A stretch of DNA of 64,000 bases from Aspidiotus rigidus. Lineage: Eukaryota > Arthropoda > Insecta > Hemiptera > Diaspididae. Position 1 is the stretch's first letter. Every line of letters begins with the position of its first letter. Of the stretch, positions 10,601 through 19,266 are shown in pieces. Where the stretch lies: assembly GCA_035079385.1 (NCBI GenBank), contig JAVHKY010000071.1, positions 2,358,001-2,422,000 of the forward strand, given 5' to 3'. The notes beneath the pieces were generated by a model. The model was not told where the DNA came from. It did no database searches and worked only from the letters and a program-made list of their open reading frames with translations. The position numbers and the translations under genes were made by a program.

Positions 10601-11061
10601 ACTTCGTGAATTCGAAATATTATGTCGATCAATTGGCTGCGAATATCGCAACAGGATATCCATATTTTTCGAATCAAAACCTGAAACCCATCGTATCAAG
10701 TATCGTAACTTTACAATCATAGTCTTCAATGTTCTCTTGTAATCGTATAGGTAAAGTTGAATTATGTGAAAACTAATGTGCCACCTATATTTTTTAAATA
10801 GCTGATAATTCATTCTCTACAAGTCTGCCAGTCGAAGACAATTTCATTCTCCACAAAGACGAATTACAAAATGATTTTGATCAATACCAAGAAATGATGA
10901 ATAGCCTATCGTATCAAGCAATTAATGACGATTTCGGTATGATTGGTTTAGAAGAAAACGGAGAACGCTTACTCGATGTAGAAGATCAAGATGTAGGCCT
11001 TACATCATACATGATCACATCTGCGACAGAGGAGGGCGGTCGCCACAGTCTCTGGTTTTAG
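4680..11061 (+). CDS. TAF1 C-terminal paralogue (double bromodomain), 5'-truncated
   Basis: Seven exons match the last seven exons of the full TAF1 gene in this window: 4680-5070, 5165-5455, 5572-5714, 10005-10118, 10218-10329, 10535-10699, 10802-11061. Phases join into 491 codons ending in TAG at 11059. Exons 2 and 3 have exactly the same length as their TAF1 counterparts (291 and 143 bp). Bromodomain 1 spans exons 1-2 (PDYLNIVSRPMDLQ, and the YN that binds acetyl-lysine); bromodomain 2 spans exons 2-3 (KDYYDVVEHPMDLE, IVYNG). The bromodomains are much closer to TAF1 than the tail is. The zinc knuckle, DUF3591 core and N-terminus are absent. The first exon keeps a splice acceptor (TTTTAG) with an in-frame stop before it and no ATG, so a start must come from an unseen upstream exon, or this is a decaying partial duplicate. 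The third intron is TE-filled. The open frame argues for past or present selection. Confidence 0.75.
5715..6344. other. Intron sequence of TAF1-like copy, unassigned part
   Basis: This is the first part of the 4.3-kb third intron. It is AT-rich. No coding signal or clear terminal repeats are seen. Confidence 0.5.
6345..7474. repeat. R repeat, copy 3, split by a Helitron
   Basis: The left part (6345-6426) ends TTTTCCAAATCCTCCTCTTA and the right part (7267-7474) begins TCATATATAGCTCGGAGG. Joined, these match the internal R motif seen intact at 1765-1800. The right end carries GAACAGGTTCCCTG. The copy therefore gives the empty site for the Helitron insertion. Confidence 0.65.
6427..7266 (+). 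mobile_element. Non-autonomous Helitron, copy 1
   Basis: The 5' end is TC (TCTAATAGGTATATAAAG, then GTTTGTCTGT words) and the 3' end is CTAG. It is inserted between A and T, as Helitrons are, without target duplication. The 3' end is a palindrome with 20-bp perfect arms and a 3-nt loop (7224-7266), starting CTAGCGGTTGGCGACGCGCC. Its length is 840 bp with no Rep/helicase gene. Boundaries are confirmed by the interrupted R repeat. The second copy at 12502-14434 shares both ends. Confidence 0.85.
7475..7877. other. Intron sequence, unassigned
   Basis: Nothing recognised between two R copies. Confidence 0.4.
7878..8440. repeat. R repeat, copy 4, split by a TIR element
   Basis: The left end AAACCTGTTTTATG and right end AACAGGTTCCCTG match the other R copies. 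A 301-bp TIR element sits at 8058-8358 and splits a TACTAGGCTTATAGTAGG-type motif that is continuous in copy 2. Confidence 0.6.
8058..8358. mobile_element. MITE with ~55-bp TIRs and 7-bp direct repeats
   Basis: The inverted ends begin TGGAGCCCTATAAATACG (left) and TCGAGCCCTATAAATACG (right, reversed). They continue through TTAGTCGTTACGTCAT. The flanking direct repeat is CTTATAG (8051-8057 and 8359-8365). It is inserted in R copy 4. The superfamily is uncertain. Confidence 0.7.
8585..9900 (-). pseudogene. Decayed non-LTR retrotransposon RT (R4/Dong-like)
   Basis: Minus-strand translation, across stops and frameshifts, gives an ordered series of RT motifs: a basic segment KLREY near 9780; DKVQN and TLADH near 9450; PLYLTQAV and KDPAKYRPVVCLHTG near 9300-9400; NNILTEKQKRG near 8830; DYQKAFNSVP near 8620. 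This order is that of the finger-palm region of LINE reverse transcriptases, and RPVVCL with the DYQKAF motif resembles the R4/Dong group (clade is an inference). Stops in every part show it is dead. Plus-strand frames in this interval (8680-8928, 9014-9310, 9582-9896) are its antisense shadows. Confidence 0.75.
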
Positions 11062-11719
11062 AAGAGGACGCGCTTCATTAGAAAATAGACATTTGAAGAC
11101 ACCCGATTCAAAAGTATAATGTTCTCTACAACTACGACTCTTGGTACGGTACCTAAGTTTACGCAAAGGCATACGGAACCGTTTTTCTTTCTCCCAAAAA
11201 ATTAATCTATATTGATTCATGATAAGACTCCATCAATTTGTATTTAGGTATAGTTGAAATTGCGAATTTGTAGCATTTTAAAGTTATAGGCCCAGAATAG
11301 AAACGTTAGATTTGAGAAAGTTCAACATTTTTCTTCTTTCTTTTTTCGTACAAATTAGGCAGATGGGTACCTAGCTCTTATTCTACTGGTATAAAATTTG
11401 ACGATTTTTGCAAAGAATCAGGGAAATTTAACAATTTTCTCGAGGGTTAAAAAATGAGCTTGGCGTACACTGGCGCAGAACATACATGTCTTATTTACTT
11501 ATTCTGACCAGGGACTGACACCACTAAACCTTGGGGAAACGCAGGGTAACTTGAAAGAGAAAATACAACATCGGCATAAGGATTGTAGAAGCACAGAAGC
11601 ACATAGCGTGGTAAGACGATCGATACGCAGGAAATATGTAGATCAATCCCGATCAAATGGCTGGCTAGGAAAAGTAGGTCCTAGGTTTTTTATGATCCAA
11701 AATGGCGTATATCTTCACT
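11062..11719. other. Region downstream of the TAF1-like copy
   Basis: It follows the TAG codon and probably includes any 3' untranslated sequence of the copy. No other gene is seen. Confidence 0.4.
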
Positions 11720-12025
11720 CCCTATTTGCGTTTGGAACGGCTTATAGTGGCGCAAGAGTCGTTCCCGAAAACGGGATCAGGTTGTTTTTCCCATAAGGCT
11801 AGTGTTATTTCATCAAGCTGGATCTTCGTGAATATGAAATTACAAGTATTGGTTGTAATAGCTTTTTCAAACCTTTTTGACCAATACTACAAGATACAAC
11901 AATAAAAACCACATAAAAACAGATTTTCTGATATCACCCCGTTTTCGGTCAAGTTCTGTAAACGGCCACAACAGTAAAGATAGAGGGCGACTCTTTCGCG
12001 GTCCAAACGCAAAGTGCTCTAGTGT
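11720..12025. repeat. Degenerate foldback element
   Basis: The words TTTGCGTTTGGA and AAGAGTCG, then CCGAAAACGGG, occur on the left (11726-11775) and in inverted order on the right (11936-12020). A fragment like the right arm (TAGAGGGCGACTCTTT) recurs at about 61806-61822. The short open frames at 11551-11905 lie within it and are not convincing genes. Confidence 0.45.
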
Positions 12026-12038
12026 GATGTCTTAGCAT

Positions 12039-12329
12039 CAGGGTGGTAAGCGATTCGATTTGAGGGCTTGACCTTAAGGCTTAGACTTGAAATAAAAATT
12101 ATTTTCGCTCAAACTTGAAGCTCATTTAAGACTTATGAGGTTTAACCTAAATCTTAAGCTTAAAGCTTGAAGCTGATAGTACACAACATGTTTTTGTTGG
12201 AAAAAACATGTTTTTGCCTTTATCAAGTTTTAAGCTTTTGTTTCACTTATTAAGTCGCTTAATTAAGCGAATGAAAAATCGTTTCGCTTTAGCTTATTTA
12301 TGGCTTAAGACTTAAGCTTACTACCTTTG
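12039..12329. mobile_element. hAT-type MITE, word-repeat interior
   Basis: Ends are CAGGGTGGTAAGC and, reversed, CAAAGGTAGTAAGC. The flanking 8-bp direct repeats are CTTAGCAT and CCTAGCAT (one mismatch). CAG-type ends and 8-bp duplication fit hAT. The interior is made of permuted short words such as AAGCTT, CTTAAG and GACTTAAG. Confidence 0.75.
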
Positions 12330-12501
12330 CCTAGCATCAAATAAAAACGGCATTGTGTTCCACATGAAAAATCACCATTGGGAATCAGCACGGCCGTGGA
12401 ATCAGTCATTCAAATACATAACGTATGCGCGTATATCCCATTCACAAGTAAGAGAAAATGAAATTTTCTAGAATTGTGTTGGAAATTGGAGATGGAAGTC
12501 A

Positions 12502-14434
12502 TCTAATATATAAAGCGGAAAGTTTGTCTGTCTGTCTGTCCTTTTATAACTCGAGAACCGATGTACCTACCGACTTGAAATCTTCGCCACGTATTCGTAT
12601 TATTCCAGAACAAATTTTAAACCATAAATGAAAATTTTAGCTCCCATAGAAAAACAGTTCTTATTAAAAATTGTGTGCCCTCGCTGTACGCGTCACTTGA
12701 CTTGATTTGATTCACCAAAGAAGGGTAACTACACGCAACTGTCTACTGTATTTCTCTCCTACCCCTCACATCCTATATCCTTGAGAACCGGATTTTAGTG
12801 CTACCTTCTAAATATTGCAGCACGTTAGAGGTGTGTTCTTTTTATTATCTTAACGTTACCGGAAGTACGGAAATCTTAGAATGTTTGTCTGTCTGTAGAA
12901 ACGCGACTGCAACGACGATGATATGTTTGTATGGCTGTTATTTGAACGCTTCTAGCTATTGACGTGGAGTATTTTTTGGAAGTCTTATTTTTATTTGGGT
13001 AAAGTTTTAGATAAATTTTAACGTTCTGACTCCTAGATGGAGTGATGTGCAGAAAAAAAAAAAAAAAAAAGGGAAAAAACGAGGAATTTGGACGTCGTAA
13101 AACTGCTTCTCACTGTACACATTGTTCCAAATGTTTAAACGCGAGTTCTAAAAATTCAATTATTGTAACACCTAACTCAAATTTTACTCATTTGTGAAAA
13201 ATTGAAGGGAACAAAAATGGTAGCTCCTATAATTTCCTTCCGAATGAGTCTAATCTTGAGATTTACAGGAGGAAATTTGGGAACTATTGGTATTTTGCCT
13301 GGTGTGTAGGTATTCAAATCATTGTGTTCACACAAGGAGAGCATTTAAACCGGTTGCTTTGGATGAATCTATAGAGACTACTATTCAAGTTTCACCTATT
13401 TTTATATAGTAGTTTCCTTTGCAATGAATCCAATTTTCGATGTTAGAAGGAGACATTTATGTAAAATAATTTTCTTGAAAATTTCCTCCTTTTTTGTGAT
13501 ACGAGTAACTATACATCAAGTAAATATCGTCGTCAGACTTTAAAACCGCCTAAGAAAAGGTACCGAGTTCGAGAGAGAAATGTGAAAAGTACATCTGTTT
13601 CTCATACAAAAAAACGACTGAGTGCGTCTCATACGTCCATGCAGACTGATCTAATGCGTTAATAGTATGGCTAGTTTTCAACAGGGAACCTATTTAATGG
13701 ATGGGAGAGGGTAAATTGAAGAAAAATGACGGGCCTGGCCGCTCCGACAAAACGTGGGATTTGGAAAAATTTCGACCTCCGAGCTATATGTGATTAAAGC
13801 GAGACGTAAAACTTTCAAATATTGAACTTCACCCCAGAGCTATAGTAGATAGGAGTGGGATTTGGAAAAATTTCGAATATTGTGCTGTATCTGATAGGAG
13901 GGGGTGGATAGACTTGGAGAAATATGGACTTTCGAGTTCAAACTCCCAGTGTAGTGAGAAACAAAGTTTAATCTTTATTTAGAAAAAGTATAAACAAAGA
14001 AATCCCCATAAAACAAGTTCACTGCTGGCCTCGATTAACACAGTTAATGAAGGCAATATCCTGAGCAGTTAACGAAATAAGCTGCGAGTTATCTGTTATC
14101 TTCATGAGAGTTTGAATCTACCTAAGAAAGGGCACGGGGTTCGAGGAAGAATTGGGAAAATCACATCCGGTTTCTCATATGGGAAACGACTGAGTGCGTC
14201 TTATGCCTCTGTACAGACTGATGTAATGCGCGTCACGGGTATGGCAGTCTTTTTACCTACTGTCCATCCATTTCTTTAATCATTGCGACTGGTAAAATAT
14301 TGATGAATTGATCCGTTTTTTGCTGAAATACAGCCTTTACCTGTCAAGTTAGCTCTCACAGTTAAAATCCAAATATTTCACAGATATCTACTCAACACGC
14401 AGCTGGCGGTCAGGCGGGCGCCGCCAACCGCTAG
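12502..14434 (+). mobile_element. Non-autonomous Helitron, copy 2 (carries R copy 5)
   Basis: Starts TCTAATATATAAAGCGGAAA preceded by A and ends GCCAACCGCTAG followed by T. This matches Helitron copy 1 at both ends. At 1933 bp it is more than twice as long. It contains an R repeat (13682-14024). A segment with CCTAAGAAA..GTACCGAGTTCGAG is duplicated at about 13535-13680 and 14105-14250, one on each side of the R copy. The terminal hairpin is shorter than in copy 1. No helicase is encoded. Confidence 0.75.
13682..14024. repeat. R repeat, copy 5
   Basis: Left end CAGGGAACCTATTTAATGG, right end AACAAGTTCACTG, with internal GGGATTTGGAAAAATTTCGA words as in the other R copies. Confidence 0.6.
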
Positions 14435-15409
14435 TTTGATGATATTTCATAACTATCAGTATCAGAACTGGGAACAACCTCATTCTCTCCATCATTGTAT
14501 TGTACTCACAATCAACCATTAAATTTCTAGTTCTTCCATCAATAGCCTTTCCTGTGATGTCAATCAGTAAATAACTATAAGCAAGACTATCCATCTTGTT
14601 GATCCAACTGGCAACTGATAAGGCGACTCCCATGAGACTAATATGGGGAGCGATGATCATTACATAAATAATTTGGAATGAGAATTAAAAAATCAGACAT
14701 ATTTATTTAGAATCCTTAAACTTCTCAACGTTCGTTCATCAATCTTTAAATATAAAGAAATTTGTTATGATTGAACAAAAATACAATGATCTTAGCTCCT
14801 TGTGTTATTCTTAATACACTTTAGAATTTTTAAGAAACTCAGCAGCTTTTCTAATTGCGTTAACTCGAATAGTTTCTTGCCTTACCCTATGTTTGTAGGC
14901 AAGTCGTTTTTTCAATTTTACCATAATTATACCTAAATCTTTGTAACGTCTCGGCAACAACGTAACTGCTGTAATCTAGATTCAACGTCAGTGGGAACAT
15001 TAAGAGATAAAGGAGGAGTTTTATTTTGCTTTAAATATTTTTTACAATTTGAACCAGCATAACCAAAATTAAAAGAATCAGCATCAAAATTTCCATGAGG
15101 GCATACTTTTTAAGAAATTCAGTGTACAATGTTTCAAGAATATTGTTCATGATTTAAGAGGGGTATTGAATAATCAAAAAATAATCAATCGCAACTAATA
15201 CATCTAATGTAGGATGTTTCTTAATATCTTCAATATGATGAAGTAAACAGACGGAAGAAAACTACAAGCACGTAAAATATTCAATTTAGTTACGCCCCTT
15301 TATTTATTCCTTCGTTATTTGTAATGACTCAAACTTTGCCTTTCTTTGGGGAAGAGAATTTGTTCAATCTTCAAAAATAATTACAAGAAACGTGAAATTC
15401 TCTATTATT
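14435..15409 (-). pseudogene. Decayed coding-like segment, unidentified
   Basis: On the minus strand, short open segments follow one another with frame changes. One reads LHHIEDIKKHPTLDVLVAID near 15240-15160. The next, NFDADSFNFGYAGSNCKKYL, lies near 15095-15020 and runs on to SRLQQLRCCRDVTKI near 14930. The last ends RKAAEFLKNSKVY at about 14812. A further frame at 14660-14388 runs the same way. The amino-acid make-up looks coding, but I do not recognise a family. It could be a dead transposon protein or another dead gene. Confidence 0.35.
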
Positions 15410-15413
15410 CATT

Positions 15414-15651
15414 CGTCGACCTAGAGTCAAAATGTTGTATCTAAAAAAATGGTAATTTTACAGGAGAATCAAAAAACAACTTTCTGTAGTACTGAATGGT
15501 TACAATAAATGGAAAATAATTTGTTATTTTTCGCACAATTAATGAATTATACATCATTTTATCATTATAGGACGATGAATTATCAACACGAGAACTAGAA
15601 ACCATTATCAATAATTTTGGGAGTTAACAACCTTTTGACTCTAGGCCGACG
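15414..15651. mobile_element. MITE family C, copy 1
   Basis: Inverted ends CGTCG(A/G)CCTAGAGTCAAA are flanked by the 4-bp direct repeat CATT on both sides. A second copy in the opposite orientation is at 37740-37960 with direct repeat TTTT. The superfamily is not assigned. Confidence 0.75.
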
Positions 15652-15749
15652 CATTGGAAGTGCCAACACGCTTACTAGTATTTGTAGAGATCAGGTCGCA
15701 GTACGTGTATTCAGGCAGTGACTCTACAGTTAAGGCACTATATTACAAT

Positions 15750-16211
15750 CACGGTATAAGATGAAGAGGTAGTGACACGAACGTATTCTGACTGTGGTAA
15801 ACGCTGTCCGTGATTTTGAAGTAGTTCTGAACATCCCGAGCGCAGCGCTCGTGATGAAAGTGATGGGTAATGTACAGAGTCTTATGGGAACGCCGCTACT
15901 TTCAAAAATTTATTGCAGGATCAGGAATCAGCCGATGCATTTCATATTTGGCATAAAAATACCATTTAATCTACTCTATAAAATTTTGAAAGAATCATCC
16001 TTCTAAGTAAATTCTTGGATTTTTTATAATCCTTGGAAATTTCATCAATACTAGGGTACCAACGGTAACGTCTCGGCGCAGGTGGGGTGTAGAAGGAACA
16101 GGGAAACAGCCCGAGTGTTCGCTGCAAACCTAGCGGAAGTTTGTACGTACAACTTCAAAACTGCGGACACGATTTTAGCGTTGTGTCATTACCTCTTCAT
16201 CTTATACCGTG
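15750..16211. mobile_element. MITE family A, copy 1
   Basis: 462 bp with inverted ends CACGGTATAAGATGAAGAGG. Flanking 8-bp direct repeats are ATTACAAT (15742-15749) and ATTACAAA (16212-16219). It is almost identical to copy 2 at 18743-19204. The 70-residue frame seen in both copies is not a gene. Confidence 0.85.
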
Positions 16212-16308
16212 ATTACAAATATACTGATAAGAGCGAGAGAACTTTTTGGTAATAAGGTACATACAAACATGTTCCGCGTAGCATCGCGCGACAGCGAGTG
16301 TGACGGAT

Positions 16309-16577
16309 GTGTACCTTTGACTATATACCTCTTATGGGCTGAGCTAAGACGACGTTTACCTGTGGAAAGATATGATAAGAAAATAAAATGCGGAGGACTC
16401 GACATAGGCGATGCGGTTGATTGTGGAGGGAGGAGAAGCTGTTAGTCCTCCGCGCACTCACCCGCACTGCCTACGTTGGAGTCCTCCGCACGTTATACAT
16501 GTTTCCACGCTCGTTTGACATTGCAGTATATGGACGAAACTCAGTCCATAAGAGTTATACAGTCAAAGATGTGTACC
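16309..16577. repeat. TIR element related to 34758-35070
   Basis: The left arm GTGTACCTTTGACTATATAC and the right arm (TACAGTCAAAGATGTGTAC) are inverted repeats. CTTATGGGCTGAG / CTCAGTCCATAAG continues the pairing inward. Related arms occur at 34758-35070. Confidence 0.55.
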
Positions 16578-18375
16578 CACCAGACTTGCTGTTTTTCCGC
16601 GATGCTGCGTGAAACGTTCTGAACCTTACAGCCAAAAACTTGTCTCGCTGGTATCAGTCCAGTGTACATTGTAAAATATGTACCATATATGTATTACAAG
16701 TGAAGCCAAACAAATCGATTGTGAGAAGTGACAAAATACACCCAGCAAAAATATAGGAAAAATCAGCTGATTACGACGAAGTGCCACTTTTCGGTATTTC
16801 TCACTTTCGATTTCTTTCGTCTTCTTATCAGTATGGCATGTCCATGTAATATATGGTCGAAACTTACCACAGTTGGCACAGAAAGTTGAATTGATGTACA
16901 TCCAGATCAACGACCAAGCAAACTGTATCTCTCTTGTGATGTAACAAGAGGGAGAGGAGTAGAGCCTCGTCCTGCTACCCACATAAACTATACTTAATTC
17001 ATGTAACGTAACCTATCGAGACAGCAAGCTAAATCAAATGATCTTGCTTATTCCGGTGAAGCTTTCACATAGTATAGCCATCAGACTACCCACGACCACT
17101 CCAAAGAATACTCAAGACTCTGATCCCAGCCTATCCGTCCGGATAGGACCCAGAGCCAGCTCAGTCGGAAAGCGTGAGTACTCATCGGAGGGAGGGGATA
17201 CCCCGAGGTTAGACCACAAGTCCAGTTCGGCGTCACTTTTAGAGATCACTCAGGCTATGAGAAACGCTAGTTCTAGAGGAGGGTATCGTCGTCGCTGGTT
17301 GAAAGCTCTACTTCTTTCCAAACTTACGAAAAATAGTTTGTCGTTATCATTAATCATCCTTTCTACGAATAAAAATTAAAAGCTTTGACTACGTGTGCAC
17401 GAAACACACAAAATAAAAAAAAAACAAAACGAGCATTGGAAATCCCCTAGAGAAAAAGACTATGGGATTACTTAATTAATTTACAAAAAACAAAGGTCGA
17501 AAGGGGTGAGACGCACAACTTATTCGTCAGACTGCTTCAACGACATTCGAATCAGGCATTGAGACGCTAATCAGCGTCTAGCTAGACCTACGATCGAAAA
17601 ATCTGCTAATCGAAATAAAGGACCGATACCTGACGAGAGTCATTTTAAACATATAATTTATAACCCAAAACTAAACTAACATTTCGGCTAGAATAGATAA
17701 CGATTCGTCTATTCAGTCGGATTGTAGTAAACCAGTCGATAGGAATAATAATAGATCACTGTGCGAGACAGCAAACTTGAAATTTTGTTGATGGTAGGCT
17801 ACAGCTATCATTCGCAGTCGGATACTCGTCACGTGCAACTTGATTCGATGTAGATGTAATTAAGCAGGTGGAACGTGCTCGGCTACTCAGAATTAAATTC
17901 CGAAAAATTCACTCGTTTACCCACGATGATCTGAGAGCGGCTGGCTCGAAATGTGATTCTCTCGATACAAGATAAAAAAAATTATACTGCATCGCAAGCA
18001 CGAAATTGCGATATAGTCTGAAACGCGAATTTGGGAAGGCTAAATCGGTAGCAGTTCAGAAAACGATCACCGTTTCAAATTGTCCGAAAATTTAGGGCCC
18101 AGATCCAATTTCGATAAAATAGACATTCGAAAATACTTTATGTGCCATTCGAATCAAATTAAAAATTTCCGGCAAGTACGTTCAATTCACCCAGGACTCG
18201 GCGGCCACGTTTTTCAGATCCGGAATATTATCTTCGAAACGCCCGTCGTCCGTCGAAGGGAAAAACGCACTCTCGCCAGAACGACAAGCGAAACCCATCG
18301 TTGAGGCGAACGCAAACCATTTTTCTCCCTCTAGTTGGCCAAATTTATCGCATAGCCGAGATAGCAGGAGAAGGG
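16578..18375. other. Unassigned region with one coding-like frame
   Basis: Base composition is less AT-rich than the surroundings. A plus-strand frame at 17038-17379 (113 residues, with SSSASLLEITQAMRNASSR and RRRWLKALLLSKLTKNSLSL) looks more protein-like than the others here, but no family is recognised and no splice partners are visible. It may be an exon or chance. Confidence 0.25.
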
Positions 18376-18742
18376 CAAGATCTTTAGAATACGTATAGGT
18401 CTGCTCATTCAACGCGATGAAAGAGCGGGTGAAACCGGGAGGGTGAACACTGACGTGACGTCATTCGTTTCCTAGCGTAAATACGCGTGTGTATCACACA
18501 CGTGTTATATATTGAGAAAATTCAAGAATTTAGTAGGTGAAAACCAATTGAAGACATGTCAAAATTAGTATTTTTTTTTACTGTTATATTCCTGAGATAA
18601 ACTTATCGATTTTTCTTGAATGAATGCGATAATTACTATTACTCATTCATTCCTTTCAGTTCGTGCACAGAAGCGCAATAGACGTGTTTTATGCTTCAGA
18701 ATTATATCATTTACCGACTACTCACTGCCTGTATGTTTTTAT

Positions 18743-19204
18743 CACGGTATAAGATGAAGAGGTAGTGACACGAACGTATTCTGACTGTGGTAAACGCTGT
18801 CCGTGATTTTGAAGTAGTTCTGAACATCCCGAGCGCAGCGCTCGTGATGAAAGTGATGGGTAATGTACAGAGTCTTATGGGAACGCCGCTACTTTCAAAA
18901 ATTTATTGCAGGATCAGGAATCAGCCGATGCATTTCATATTTGGCATAAAAATACCATTTAATCTACTCTATAAAATTTTGAAAGAATCACCCTTCTAAG
19001 TAAATTCTTGGATTTTTTATAATCCTTGGAAATTTCATCAATACTAGGGTACCAACGGTAACGTCTCGGCGCAGGTGGGGTGTAGAAGGAACAGGGAAAC
19101 AGCCCGAGTGTTCGCTGCAAACCTAGCGGAAGTTTGTACGTACAACTTCAAAACTGCGGACACGATTTTAGCGTTGTGTCATTACCTCTTCATCTTATAC
19201 CGTG
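18743..19204. mobile_element. MITE family A, copy 2, in the P-element leader
   Basis: 462 bp, inverted ends CACGGTATAAGATGAAGAGG, perfect 8-bp direct repeat GTTTTTAT (18735-18742 and 19205-19212). It ends 62 bp before the transposase ATG. Only isolated differences from copy 1 were noticed, so both are recent. Confidence 0.9.
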
Positions 19205-19266
19205 GTTTTTATTTTTTTGAGCAACTCCACTGCGATACATACATATCAAATTTCATATTTTTCGAA

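Noticed and set aside
15794..16006. Open frame of 70 residues found twice almost identically (also 18787-18999)
   Set aside because: Both copies lie wholly inside family A MITEs, so the identity reflects the repeat and not a conserved protein.
18366..18375. AGGAGAA beside both P-element repeats as a target duplication
   Set aside because: It is 8-10 bp away from the repeat on one side and directly displaced on the other; the spacing is unequal, so it is not a clean duplication.
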